A stretch of DNA of 64,000 nucleotides from Megascapheus bottae (taxonomy: Eukaryota > Chordata > Mammalia > Rodentia > Geomyidae), in contig JANJXV010000013.1 of NCBI GenBank assembly GCA_024803745.1, positions 14,009,501 to 14,073,500 of the forward strand. Reading direction: 5' to 3'. The notes under the pieces were generated by a model. The model had not been told where the DNA came from, made no database searches, and saw nothing but the letters and a program-made list of their open reading frames with translations. This document shows, piece after piece, positions 20,985 through 31,047 of this stretch; the stretch's first letter is position 1, and every line of letters starts with the position of its first letter. A program made the position numbers and the translations under genes.

Positions 20985-22226
20985 CTCAAGAAACTAATCC
21001 CCGCCAAACCCAGTAAACCATTCACTAAATGGGCAAGGGAACTAAAGAAAGACTTATCAGAAGAAGAGATTAAAATGGCAGAAAAGCATATGAGAAAATG
21101 TTCATCATCTATGGTCATAAAAGAAATGCAAATAAAAACAACCCTAAGATACCACCTTACCCCAACAAGAATGGCCAAGATTTTGAACTCAGACAATGAC
21201 AGATGCTGGCAGGGTTGTGGAGAAAAAGGAACCCTACTACACTGCTGGTGGGAATGTAGACTAGTTCAGCCACTCTGGAAAGCAGTGTGGAGGTTTCTTA
21301 AAGAACTGAAAATTGACCTTCCCTACGATCCCGCCATACCACTTCTGGCATCTACCCTAAACATCATAACCCAAGATATGATAAGGACACCTGCTCAGCT
21401 ATGTTCATCTCTGCATTATTCACAATAGCCAGGCAATGGAAACAATCCAGATGCCCTACTGCAGATGAATGGATACAGAAAATGTGGTATATATACACAA
21501 TGGAATTCTACATAGCCAATAGACAAGATAAAATAATGGCATTCACAGGGAAATGGATGAATCTAGAGCAAATCATGTTGAGTGAGACAAGTCAAGACCT
21601 AAGGAACAAAAGGCGCATGGTATCCTTAATATGTGGCTATTAAATCCAAAGAGAACAAGAGCAAGGACTCAATAAATACATACCCAAAGCTATGGACATG
21701 GTAATGGAAATATAAACATAACTATATAGACAAAAAAACCTATGACTCTATAATCATAATGTTTTATTTCATAAATTGATATGTTTCTATGACATACAAA
21801 CCGTTAGCCTAATTTTGATTAAGTTCTAAAGACTAAGACCCAGAGAATGTAATTAGAGATTCCCTCCTTGAACAATTGTTTGTTAAACTTGTCATTTAAA
21901 ATATGATATAAACATAAGCCATATAATTAATGATTGTTGTTCTTAAGGTACTATGTTATCTCTCATCACTTTTACTGTCCCTTGGTTATCTCATATTGTT
22001 ACACTATCTCACTTTGTTACCTGATATATTGGACATATTTGAACTTGGTTATCTGAAATTGGATAGGGAACCGGGAAAACAAGATGAGGGGTGGGGGAGG
22101 GGGGAAGGAAAATGGGGACCATGACATGTGAAAGGGTATCAATGTGTGGGAATTAATGCACCATTTATCTGGCAAATATCATGTAACCTTTCTATTAATT
22201 ACAATAAAAATATATTTTAAAAAAAA
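20985..22226 (+). mobile_element. 5'-truncated L1: ORF2 C-terminus and 3' UTR
   Basis: The C-terminal part of L1 ORF2p is readable: GTLLHCWWECRLVQPLW at about 21,220-21,270, then a frameshift near 21,345-21,350, then IQKMWYIYTMEFY and a stop at about 21,641. The 3' UTR contains the G-rich polypurine tract typical of L1 (about 22,087-22,107) and ends taattacaataaaaatat with A8. The frameshift and 5' truncation make it non-autonomous. Confidence 0.92.
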
Positions 22227-22660
22227 CCTATGACTCTATAGACATAATGTTTTATTTCATAAATTAATATGTTTCTATGACATACAAACCCTTAGCCTAA
22301 TTTTGATTAAGTTCTAAATACTAAGTCCCAGGGCCACGAGTTTGGCCTAGTGGTTAAAGTGCTTGCCTAGCATACATGAAGACCCGGGTTCGATTCCTTG
22401 GTACTACATATATAGAAAAATCTGGAAGTGGTGCTGAGGCTCAAGTGGTAGAGCTCTAGCCTTGAGAAAGTCCAAGGAAAGTGCTAAGATCCTGAGCTCA
22501 AGCCCAGAACTGGCAAAAAAAAAGTTTCAGATAAATACTAAGTCCCAGTGATTGTAAATAGAGATTCCCTCCTTGAACACTTGTTTGTTAAACTTGTCAT
22601 TTAAAATATGATGTAAATATCAACATTAATAAATTCTTTAATAAAAAAAGAAAAGGAAGG
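22227..22660 (+). mobile_element. Second L1 3'-UTR copy, broken by a SINE
   Basis: cctatgactctata at 22,226 onward repeats 21,739-21,905 of the preceding L1, continues after an inserted SINE at 22,548, then ends differently (ttaataaattctttaat then A-rich) without the G-rich tract. The same alternative end is seen in the inverted L1 at 17.74 kb. Confidence 0.85.
22331..22523 (+). mobile_element. IDL-Geo SINE, 'ttaaag' subfamily
   Basis: Inserted in the second L1 3' UTR. TSD aaatactaagtccca at 22,316-22,330 and 22,533-22,547. Nine extra bases (gtttcagat) separate the A tail from the downstream TSD. Confidence 0.95.
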
Positions 22661-22895
22661 AAGGAGGAAGAGAAAGAACTTGAATATGAAATATTGGAAG
22701 AAAATATGTCACTTCTATATTATTTAGCATATTAACTATCACCTAAATTCTGTTGTTTTTTTTTTAATCTTTCCTGAAATTTCCTGCAAACCCATGTAGT
22801 CCTTTTGCCCTCAATCCAAGCATAGGCAAAAAACATTGTTATTCTGGGACTTCTTTCAGAAGCAGACTACAAAGCTCAAGTGCAAGTAGTTAATT
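22661..22895. other. Intergenic, no repeat recognised
   Basis: Short segment between the L1 and the B1 fragment, with a T9 run. Confidence 0.4.
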
Positions 22896-22899
22896 TAGC

Positions 22900-23010
22900 T
22901 ATGGGTTTCTCTTTTTGTTTTGTTGCCCGGGCTGCCTTCAAATGCACAATTCTCCTTCCTCAGCCATCTGAGCTACTAGGATTATAAGTATACACCACCA
23001 TGCCTAGCTT
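22900..23010 (-). mobile_element. B1-like SINE
   Basis: gttgcccgggctgccttcaaatg ... gctactaggattataagtat: inverted B1 body, no Geo module. Confidence 0.65.
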
Positions 23011-23162
23011 GTAAATTGGGAGATATAGGATCCACCTCCCAGAGAGATAGGAAAGAGACATACAGGAGGAGAGATGGCCAATAAAATGTTTGTTTTTAAG
23101 TCAACTGCCAAGAGAGCAACTAAATTCTAATCCCACAGGAAAATTCTGGTAAAAAATACAAA

Positions 23163-23293
23163 ACAGACTTAGGTATTGGTGGCTCATACCTGTAATCCTA
23201 TCTATTCAAGAGTTTGAGATCTGAACATTGTGGTTCAAAGGCAGCTGGAAACTCCACGACACTTATCTACAATTAACCAGCAAAAACTATAAG
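23163..23293 (+). mobile_element. B1-Geo SINE 5' part
   Basis: Stops in the linker (aattaaccagcaaaaactata). The missing Geo module may be the piece at 24,113-24,190. Confidence 0.75.
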
Positions 23294-23513
23294 TTGCCAG
23301 GCATTGTTGTCTCATGCCTATAATCCTAGCTACTCAGAAGGCTGAGCTCTGAGGATCATGGTTCAAAACCAGCCCAGGCAGGAAGAAGTCCAGTCCTTGA
23401 GACTCTATCTCCAATAAATTGCACTGAAAAAGCCAGATGTGGCTCAAGTGGTAGAGTGCTATCCTTGAGCACAGATAAGCTCTGTCCCTGAGCCTAGGCC
23501 CTGATAAAAACAA
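23294..23513 (+). mobile_element. B1-Geo SINE
   Basis: ccaggcattgttgtctcatgcc ... taggccctgataaaaac. It lies between the outer SINE and the RPS10 retrocopy. Confidence 0.8.
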
Positions 23514-23523
23514 CAGGCATGCC

Positions 23524-24115
23524 CTTTCTTTTCCAGCCTCCACCTCAGACCCTGAAGCCGACATGATGTTGATGCCCAAGAAGAACCGGATTGCCATTTA
23601 TGAACTCCTTTTTAGGGAGCGGGTTATGGTGGCCAAGAAGGATGTCCACATGCCCAAGCACCCAGAGCTAGCAGACAAGAATGTGCCCAACATTCAAGTC
23701 ATGAAGGCCATGCAGTCTCTCAAGCCTCGAGGCAATGTGAAGGAACTGTTTGCCTGGAGGCGCTTTTATTGGTACCTAACCAATGAAAGCATTCAGTATC
23801 TCTGCAATTACCTCCACCTGCCTCCTGAGATTGTGCCTGCTACCTTGTGTGCAACCGACCTGCGACTGGCAGGCCTTGGCCCAGAGGTCTGGAGCGTGAG
23901 TGGCCTGCAAGAGGTGAAGCTGACAGAGACACCTACAGATGGAGCGTTGTACTCACTGGAGCTGACAAGAAAGCTGAGGCTGGGGCTGGGTTAGCAACTG
24001 AATTCCAGTTTAGAGATAGATTTGGTCATGGATGTGGACAGCCCCCCCAGTAAAGATGGAGAGGATTATTTTGTGTTGAATAAACTTGTAGCCAGAAACA
24101 ACAACAACAACAAAA
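23524..24115 (+). pseudogene. RPS10 pseudogene: RPS10 processed pseudogene (40S ribosomal protein eS10)
   Basis: Intronless copy of the whole RPS10 mRNA. It has a 5'-UTR-like pyrimidine leader, the N-terminal [16 protein letters not shown] and [15 protein letters not shown] stretches, and YWYLTNE. After [10 protein letters not shown], a one-base deletion at about 23,846-23,866 shifts the frame, so the first frame stops at 23,992-23,994. The C-terminal GEADRDTY ... ATEFQFR ... GQPPQ continues in another frame to a stop at 24,051. Three residues before GEADRD are also missing in frame. The 3' UTR has aataaac at 24,079 and an A-rich (AAC)n tail. Substitutions occur throughout. It is a dead retrocopy made by L1 machinery; a shortened 143-residue product is possible only in principle. 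Confidence 0.95.
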
Positions 24116-24190
24116 GTAGAGCTGTGGCTCAAGTGATAGAGCTTCAGCCTTGAGTGAAAAAATTAAGGGACAGTGCCCAGACTCTAACTG
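24113..24190 (+). mobile_element. Geo module fragment
   Basis: gtagagctgtggctcaagtgatag ... gacagtgcccag. It directly follows the RPS10 tail and plausibly completes the outer B1-Geo at 23,163. Confidence 0.65.
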
Positions 24191-24204
24191 ACTTTTTAAA
24201 TGTT

Positions 24205-24305
24205 AATAAGGGATAAAAAGTATCGTGAACTTTCCTATGCAGGCTGACTTTGAACCAAAACCCTCAGATCTCTGTCTCCTGAGTAGCAAAGGCTATAGGT
24301 ATCAG
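24205..24305 (-). mobile_element. B1-Geo SINE 5' half
   Basis: Inverted 7SL-like half: ttcctatgcaggctgactttgaacc ... tctcctgagtagc. Confidence 0.65.
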
Positions 24306-24570
24306 TTTCTAGTTCATGGTTTGCTATTGGTTAAATGTGGCCTGTATCATAGTTCACTATCTCTTTTTCCTCTCTCTTTTGTTTTTGTTTTTTAAACTAA
24401 GTGAATGTTTCTAGTCATAATACTAGGTATTGTCCAAGTTGGTATTTCTAGCTGATATGAAGTAGTGCCTTGAGTGAATTTCTCATAACTTACCTTGTCT
24501 CCCCAGCTAAGCAGACTGCCTCAGATTAAGCACCTGCTCATAAACACTTTGCAGTGCACTGTGTGCATCT

Positions 24571-24774
24571 TTTTTTTTTTTTGCAGTCCTGGGGCCTGCA
24601 CTCAGGGCCTGGGCACTGTCCCTGAGCTTCTTTTGCTCAAGGTTAGCACTCTATCACTTGAATCACAGCATCACTTCCAGACTTTTCTGTTTATGTGGTA
24701 ATGAGGAATTGAACTCAGGGCTTCATGCATGCTAGCTAGGCAAGCACTCTACCACTAAGCCACATTCCCAGTCC
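24571..24774 (-). mobile_element. IDL-Geo SINE, older subfamily
   Basis: T13 tail; ends actaagccacattcccagtcc. Confidence 0.9.
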
Positions 24775-24941
24775 TGTGACTTGAATCAGGGCCTAGGCAC
24801 AGTCCCTGGGCTTTCTCAAAGCTAGTGCTCTACTACTTGAGCCATAGCACCACTTCTGGCTTTTTCTGTGTATATGGTACCGAAGAAACGGACTGAGGGT
24901 TTTCTAGGCAAGCAATCCACCATTAGGCCACATGTCTCGAT
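24775..24941 (-). mobile_element. IDL-Geo SINE, lacks tail
   Basis: A second inverted copy directly abutting the previous one; starts within the Geo module at gacttgaatcagggcctag. Confidence 0.85.
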
Positions 24942-25620
24942 GCCCTGCATCTTCTCTTTTGACAGAGGTGAGCGTTTTCCTTGGATCCAAGCCCAGGAGG
25001 AAAGCAATGGACAATAGAGGACATGAGATCTTTGTTTCAAGGCATGCTGCCAGACTGTCGTTCAGAACAGCAGTACCAGTGTGCTTTGCAACTGCAGTGT
25101 ATGAGTGCCCCCGTGCTGCTGTGTTCCCACCAACACTGAGCTATCTAAAAGCTGTCAAATTTTTGCCAATTTCTAGGGCAAGAATGATCTCTTACTTAAT
25201 TTCACCCACACAGTTACACACAGCCATGCTGCAGCTGGAGTTCTGGGCTCTCAACCTCTTCCTGTCTCAGCTGTTTAATTCCATTCATGTATTGCTGGCA
25301 TTTCAAAGGCATTCCCTCTTCTTCACTTTTGCCAGGATCTAGAGGCAAAAAAAACTTGCCCTTTCACCACTGCAACCACTTCCTTGCTTATTTCTTGCTG
25401 TCCAGATTCCACCCCATCCAATATATTCTGTCTGTACCAAACAAATAACACAGAAGCCCAGCCTCAGAAGCAAAATGAATAATGGTGGAAATTTCTAACC
25501 TAAAACTCTAGTTCAGGGATGAGATTCCCTCTCTATGAGAGATCTTTTCATGTAAGAAAATGTCCCTCAATTAAAGCGATCAGGAATCTCTTCACCAGAT
25601 GATGAAATGTCATCATTCTT
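24942..25620. other. Intergenic; possible inverted L1 scrap
   Basis: 25,090-25,215 (cagtgtatgagtgccccc ... aacactgagctatct) resembles the inverted L1 ORF2 3' region. The 136-codon ORF at 24,932-25,342 crosses this and has no protein homology I recognise. Confidence 0.4.
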
Positions 25621-25621
25621 G

Positions 25622-25737
25622 GGAGGCACATTGGCTCACACATGCAATCACAGCTAGTTGGGAGACAGAGGTATAAGGATCACAGTTCTAGGCCAGCCTG
25701 GACAAACATTAGCAAGATCCCATTTCAACGAGTAAGG
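25622..25737 (+). mobile_element. B1-like SINE
   Basis: ttggctcacacatgcaatcac ... aggccagcctggacaaac. Confidence 0.7.
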
Positions 25738-25840
25738 GACAGTGTTATGTACCTTTAATCCTAGTACTTAGGAGGCATAGGTAGAAGGATTGGGATTTCC
25801 GGCTAGTTCCAGACAAAAAAACAGAGACCTTAAGAAAATA
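25738..25840 (+). mobile_element. B1-like SINE, diverged
   Basis: tgtacctttaatcctagtacttaggaggc ... gagaccttaag, directly after the previous B1-like unit. Confidence 0.6.
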
Positions 25841-25874
25841 ATAATAACAACAACTAAAGCAAAAGAAGTCTGGG

Positions 25875-26037
25875 GACCAGGGGTATGTCCTAGTGGAAGA
25901 GTGCATGCCTAGCATGCATGTAGCCCTGGTTTCAATTCCAGAAGTGGTGTTGTAGCTCAAGTGGTAGAGCACTTGCCTTGAGAAACTCAAGGACAATACC
26001 CAGGCCTTAAGTTCAAGCTCTGAGACTGGCAAAAAAA
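25875..26037 (+). mobile_element. IDL-Geo SINE with internal deletion
   Basis: The end of the ID-like head and the linker are missing (ggtttcaattccagaagtggtg). Confidence 0.85.
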
Positions 26038-26120
26038 GACTGGGGACATGGTTTAGCTGTTAAAATGCTTGCTTAGCAAGCATAAGACCTTGAATTCATA
26101 CCTCACTACCACCAAAATAA
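26038..26120 (+). mobile_element. Monomeric ID-like SINE
   Basis: actggggacatggtttagct ... gcttgcttagcaagcataag ... ccttgaattcatacc: one tRNA-like unit with no Geo module. Confidence 0.7.
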
Positions 26121-26151
26121 CTGATAATTTATATATGAGGCTTCACAGAGA

Positions 26152-26343
26152 ATTTTTGGTCAGTCCTAGGGCTTAAACTCATGGCCTGGACACTGTCCCT
26201 GAGCTTCTTTTTTACTCAAGGCTATTGTTCTACCCCTTGAACCACAGTACCCCTTCTGACTTTTTCTGCTTATGTGGTACTGAGGAATCAAACCCAAGGC
26301 TTCATACATGCTAGGCAAGCACTAAGCCACATTCCCAGACACA
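26152..26343 (-). mobile_element. IDL-Geo SINE, older subfamily
   Basis: Inverted copy ending aagccacattcccagac. Confidence 0.88.
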
Positions 26344-26640
26344 CAGGGGAATTTCTAAAATGTGATTATCACATTCTGAGAAAAAGAAAACCAGAAGTTA
26401 TGAAAGAATTGAGAATAAATTGGTTTGAAATCCACTCTAATTTATTAATTTATTTGTTGGAGTTTACTCTTAAATCGAGGGCATAAAAATCATTAGCAGA
26501 TGCCTGCTTCTCTTGAGTTTTCAAACTTGCATTGTATTACTTAGCACTCTTAAATTAAGTGTTATGAAAACCAACTCAGGCTAATTAAGCTTTAAAGAAA
26601 AGAATTGGGGGGGGAATACATTACAAAACTTCCAAGATAC
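26344..26640. other. Intergenic, no repeat recognised
   Basis: AT-rich, no gene recognised. Confidence 0.4.
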
Positions 26641-26642
26641 AG

Positions 26643-26882
26643 CCAAGCACCTGTGGCTCACACCTGTAATCCTAGATACTCAGAAGGCTAAGATCTGAGG
26701 ATTGAGGTTCAAAGCCAGCTCGGGCACTAAAGACTGTGAGACTCTTATCTCCAATTAACCAGAAAACTGGAAGTGGTGCTGTGGCTCAAGTGGTAGAGCA
26801 CTAGCCTTGAGCTGAAGAGCTCAAGGACAATGCACAGGTCCAGAGTTTAAGCCCTATGACTGACAAAAATAAAAATATAAAA
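26643..26882 (+). mobile_element. B1-Geo SINE, 'gagctgaagagctc' subfamily
   Basis: Full length with the variant Geo text gagctgaagagctcaagg and ccagagtttaagcc. Followed by a short (TA)n. Confidence 0.9.
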
Positions 26883-26900
26883 TTATATATATATATGGAA

Positions 26901-27105
26901 ACTTGATGCTGATGGCTTAGCTCTATAATCCTAAACCACTTAGGAGGTTGAGATACGAAGACTAAAGTTCAAAGTCAGCCAAAGCCAAAAAGCAAAAAGC
27001 TGTAAATGGAACTATGTCTCAAGTGGTAGAGTGCTAGCCTTGAGAAAGAAAAATTGCTCAGGAATAGTTTCTAGGCCCTGAGTTGAAGCACCGGGACCAG
27101 CACAC
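26901..27105 (+). mobile_element. B1-Geo SINE
   Basis: Diverged copy with a shortened linker; tail gives the next microsatellite. Confidence 0.8.
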
Positions 27106-27149
27106 AGACATACAGACACAGACACAGACACAGACACAGACACAGACAC

Positions 27150-27186
<37 letters not shown>
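27106..27186. repeat. (CAGACA)n / (CA)n
   Basis: About 80 bp of cagaca and ca units. Confidence 0.95.
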
Positions 27187-27190
<4 letters not shown>

Positions 27191-27548
27191 GATCTTTTCT
27201 AATAAGGAATTTAAAATTGGCTCACTAATTGCATCAAATGTACCACTATAGTGTTATTCATAGTAAGGGTAAACTGAGTGTGAGATTTATAGAAATTTTG
27301 TACTAACCTCTCCATTTTTTTATAAATCTAAAACTATTCTTAAAAAACAACCTATTTTTAAAAGACTGCATTATTATTCCTTTCAGCATTAGCATGTTTT
27401 TCTAGCATTAGGCATTAGTGCTGTTTCTAGTTTTCCATGGTTAAAAATAACATTCCATGACTATCCGTTACAGAGACCTTTTGAGTAAATTCAGAACCAG
27501 AGTCAGCTTCAGATAGAACCAAAAAGCAGGTAACATTTTGATGTAGTC
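27187..27548. other. Intergenic, no repeat recognised
   Basis: AT-rich, no gene recognised. Confidence 0.4.
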
Positions 27549-27563
27549 AAAAAGTCATCAGGT

Positions 27564-27760
27564 GGGGCCAGGAGTTTGGCCTAGTGGTAGAGTGCCTGCC
27601 TAGCATGCACAAAGACCCGGGTTCGATTCCTCAGTACCACATACATAGAAAAAGCCAGAAGTGGTGTGGTGGCTTAGGGTAGAACATTAGCCTTGAGGAA
27701 AGCCCAAGGACAGTGCTCAGGCCCTGAGCTCAAGCCCAGGACTGGCAAAAAAAAAAAAAA
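27564..27760 (+). mobile_element. IDL-Geo SINE with TSD
   Basis: Flanked by aaaagtcatca at about 27,549 and 27,757. A14 tail. Confidence 0.93.
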
Positions 27761-27814
27761 GTCATCAAGTTTGTATCTCTCCTAAACCCTGAACAAGTTT
27801 TCTTCCTTCTCAGT

Positions 27815-28212
27815 CTTTTTTTTTTCCTCATTATTTCAAGATACTTTATTTTCAAAACAGGTCCCTCAGCAGTGAGGGGCACTCTTTATAACATGTTGAA
27901 AAAGTGAGTAAAAATCCATAGAAAACAAATATGAAAATAGTTTCCATAGGAACACAGAAAAGTGGCCCCATCGCCTAGTCTTTTGCTATTGCTGCATCTG
28001 TGCAAGCCTTATTCTTACAAAGACGTTCCCGTCTCACTCTTTAACCTATCTCCCTGGGGCTGCCAGCACTTAATGCTACCAGTGCCATTCCAGTCTCTGT
28101 CTCTAGTCTCAAGATTGAATCCTGACCTGAGCAAAGTACTCCTTGAGCCTGTGAACATTCAACATGCATTATGATGTGACAAGTAGCAGAGTCCAAGAAC
28201 AAGAGCTCCCTT
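27815..28212 (-). pseudogene. Unassigned mRNA 3'-end retrocopy
   Basis: On the minus strand the sequence ends ...gaaaataaagtatcttgaaataatgagg followed by A9-11. A canonical AATAAA (reverse text tttatt at 27,845-27,850) sits about 20 bases before the tail, the spacing of a polyadenylated mRNA end. I do not recognise the parent transcript, and no convincing reading frame or target duplication was found. It could be a 5'-truncated processed pseudogene consisting of 3' UTR. Confidence 0.55.
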
Positions 28213-28335
28213 GCTGGGCTTAGTGACATACCGCTCGAATCCCAGCCCTTAAGAGGCTGAGGCAGTAGGGTCTCATTTCAAGGAGAACCTGAGCTACATA
28301 GTAAGGTCCTGTCTCAAAGATCAAGGGAGGAAGAA
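28212..28335 (+). mobile_element. B1-like SINE
   Basis: gctgggcttagtgacatacc ... cccttaagaggctgaggcag ... ctgtctcaaaga, a monomeric 7SL-derived SINE. Confidence 0.8.
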
Positions 28336-28437
28336 AATAATAGGAGCTATCTGTGCAAATATCCAGTCATATTCATACACACGTATCGATTTGTGGATAT
28401 TTGAATGTAAAGGTTGATATTCTAAAAAGCAAAATCA

Positions 28438-28666
28438 GCTTGATGTTGGTGTCTCACATCTGTAATCCTAGCCACTCAGGATGATTGCAGTTCAAAGCCA
28501 GCCCAAGTAGGAAAGTCCATGAGATTCTTATCCCCAATTAACCAACCAAAAAGCTGGAAATGGGGCTGTAGCTCAAGTGGTTGAGAGCTAGCCTTGAGCA
28601 CAGAAGCTCAGGGATAGCACCCAGTTCCTGAATGCAAGTCCCAGTATTGGCACACAAAAAAAGAAA
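28438..28666 (+). mobile_element. B1-Geo SINE
   Basis: Full length with a short deletion in the head (cactcaggatgattgcag). Confidence 0.85.
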
Positions 28667-29063
28667 AGTGAAGTCAATTTTATCCTGTGTGTGAGACTCT
28701 TTTCTTCAGATAGTTTTACTCTTCCTTAGTATCAAGGCAATGTCTAGAATCTAAATAAACCAGCATGTTTTGGCTCAGAAGTTATCAAAAAGGGAAGTCA
28801 TGTTCACTAATCAACACCATACAGCCAGAGACTATGCTAATTTATTAAAGTTGTGTTAAGCAAAATTAAATCAATGTGTCCAGCGAGTATCAGAACATGA
28901 CTAAATCTTAAGAGGTATCAGCAAATGATAAGTTTCCCTCTTTTTCTAAATGAAGTGCTTTGGGAAAGATGCCAGTGGTAGGCATATTCTATTTTCTGTT
29001 CTGGAATATGAGAGTAGATGGAAAGAAGATAGATTATTTCAGCCTGGCTGGTGTGGTTTAGAC
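28667..29063. other. Intergenic, no repeat recognised
   Basis: No gene or transposon recognised. Confidence 0.4.
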
Positions 29064-29064
29064 T

Positions 29065-29197
29065 GCATCAATCTCTTATTTCCAATTAATCACTCAACAA
29101 ACAGACGTGGAGCTGTGGCTCAAGTGGTAGAGAGCTAGCCTTGAACAAAAAAGCTCAGGGTCAGCACCCAGGCCCTGAGTTCAAGCCCTACCACGGA
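29065..29197 (+). mobile_element. B1-Geo SINE 3' half
   Basis: Starts in the linker (tcttatttccaattaatcac). The tail passes into (GAAA)n. Confidence 0.8.
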
Positions 29198-29204
29198 GGA
29201 AGGA

Positions 29205-29279
<75 letters not shown>

Positions 29280-29282
29280 GAG
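29198..29282. repeat. (GAAA)n
   Basis: About 80 bp of nearly pure GAAA. Confidence 0.96.
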
Positions 29283-29326
29283 ACAATGCAATAATATAAA
29301 GCTCAAAACCCACAGTAAAGAAACCC

Positions 29327-29520
29327 ACACTGGGGGTGTGGCCTAACGATAGTGTGCTCGCCTAGCATGCACAGAGCTCTGGGTTTGAGTCCCTGGAACA
29401 ACATACACAGAAAAAGCCAGAAGTTGTGCTGTGGTTCATGTGGTAGAGCACTAGCCTTGAGCAAAAAGCGTCCAAGGTCAGTGCCCAGGCCCTGAGTTCA
29501 AGCCTCCAAACCAGCAAAGT
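29327..29520 (+). mobile_element. IDL-Geo SINE, older subfamily
   Basis: actgggggtgtggcctaacg; tail passes into a GAA-rich run to about 29,595. Confidence 0.88.
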
Positions 29521-29596
29521 TAAAAAAGAAGAGGAAGAGGAAAAAGAAAAAGAGGAAGAAAGAGGAAGAAGAAAGAAGAAAGAAAAAGAAATGGAA
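29521..29596. repeat. (GAA/GAAA)n purine tract
   Basis: Tail-derived low-complexity sequence. Confidence 0.9.
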
Positions 29597-29929
29597 GGTC
29601 TGCCCATAGCATACTGCCTCTCCTGCCCCACCGGACCATGTTAGTGGATCCGTCTAGAATGACACCTTACTATGGAGAAGCCCAAAATAAACTCAGAGTC
29701 CCAGACAGATCTGTGTGGCTCATTCCTAAAAATAAACAAGTAATTATTACCAGACATCTGATAGATAGACAAGAGTGACAGACAAGATACTGTGAAAAGA
29801 ACAGCCAGCTCCTAGGAACTAAATCTCTAATTCATAAAGTAACAAGTCAATAGGAGAAGGATAAATAGAAAATACAAGAAAAAGATTAGCAACATGAGGG
29901 AAATAGAAACTATAAATGGAAGCAGGATG
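29597..29929. other. Intergenic, no repeat recognised
   Basis: No gene or transposon recognised. Confidence 0.4.
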
Positions 29930-30122
29930 CTGTGGCTCACGCCTGCAATCCCAGTTGTTCACGAGGTACGGGTAGGAGGATTTCAGTCTGACACTGGGTG
30001 AACAAAAATGCAAGATCCTATCTAAAAAGTAAACGAACGTGAAAAGGCCTAAACACCTGGCTGAAGTGGTAGAATGCCTGCCTATCAAGTGAAAGGCCCT
30101 AGGTCAAACCCTAGTATTGCAA
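29930..30122 (+). mobile_element. B1+ID composite (B1-dID-like)
   Basis: B1 body (tgtggctcacgcctgcaatcccag ... caagatcctatct) joined to an ID-like monomer (ctgaagtggtagaatgcctgcc ... ctaggtcaaacccta). It lacks the Geo module, unlike the abundant composites. Confidence 0.7.
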
Positions 30123-30428
30123 AGAATCTTAGTAAGGGTAGAGAAAACTTGGACCAGGGATATGATACACTCTTGACTCCTCCCCTAGGCAGCAGGGAAG
30201 TGCTCAGTTCTCAAAGGGACCTGAGAGGATCCTAGAAATGACCTGCTTTCTATTGGTTGATGAGTGACCCCCTAGCAGTCAGAGGAACTTCTAGGTCCCA
30301 GGATCTGACTCTGATACTTCTCTGCTGGAAGAAGAGCTAAGATTACACCTCTTGAAGTTAAAAAAAAATCATACTGATCCTGGAACAGCTTGTCATTCAA
30401 GAAAGGACCCAGGCGGGGGTGGGGGGGT
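30123..30428. other. Intergenic, no repeat recognised
   Basis: Ends in a G-rich run (about 30,415-30,434). Confidence 0.4.
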
Positions 30429-30430
30429 CG

Positions 30431-30613
30431 GGGGCAGGAGTTTGGCCTAGTGGTAGAGTGCTTGCCTAGCATGCATGAAGACCTGGGTTTGATTCCTCAG
30501 TACCACATTCAGAGAAAAAAGCCGGAATTGGTGCTGTGGCTCAAGTGGTGAAGCTCTACCCTTGAGAAAGCCCAAGGACTGTGTTCAGGCTCTGAGTTCA
30601 AGGCCCAGGACTG

Positions 30614-30652
<39 letters not shown>
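30431..30652 (+). mobile_element. IDL-Geo SINE, long A tail
   Basis: ggggcaggagtttggcctag; pure A tail of about 36 nt; probable TSD aaaggaccc(a/g)g on both sides. The long unbroken tail suggests a recent insertion. Confidence 0.93.
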
Positions 30653-30654
<2 letters not shown>

Positions 30655-31046
30655 ACCCGGAGCAAAGCTAACAGTCACTAAGGCCAGCCAAAAATAAGAG
30701 CTATGAGTGACCAGATGAACGCCAGAGAGAGGAACCATGGCCACAGTGCATCACAACTAGGCAAGTGCATTAAAACCATGACTTCAGAGAGATACTAAAT
30801 AGGATAAAGGCTTCACTGCAGGATCTTACAAGGTGGTGACAAAGTGCCCAGTAGCTTTCTCTTGGTCAATCTCCTGCATATAAATTTTAGAAGTAGGCTT
30901 GAGAAGGAAAAACACAATTTTAGAAAGCTACGTATCACACGTGGAAAATATGTATAAAATGAAGAGGCTGCTTATAGAAGGAAGAGGGGCTTTACAACTT
31001 TATAGATAAGGATGGCACTGCAGAAGATGGGAAAATGTTCATACAA
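30653..31046. other. Intergenic, no repeat recognised
   Basis: No gene or transposon recognised. Confidence 0.4.
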
Positions 31047-31047
31047 G

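Noticed and set aside
21075..21643. Intact L1 ORF2
   Set aside because: 5'-truncated and frameshifted near 21,345; only the C-terminal part is present.
23563..23994. Functional RPS10 gene
   Set aside because: Intronless, one-base frameshift, in-frame loss of three residues and an A-rich tail mark it as a processed pseudogene.
24932..25342. 136-codon ORF as a gene
   Set aside because: Crosses a probable L1 scrap, no known domain, no transcript signals.
26038..26120. tRNA gene
   Set aside because: Has box A/B-like text but no cloverleaf with proper anticodon arm; it is an ID-type SINE, as are the other tRNA-like hits.
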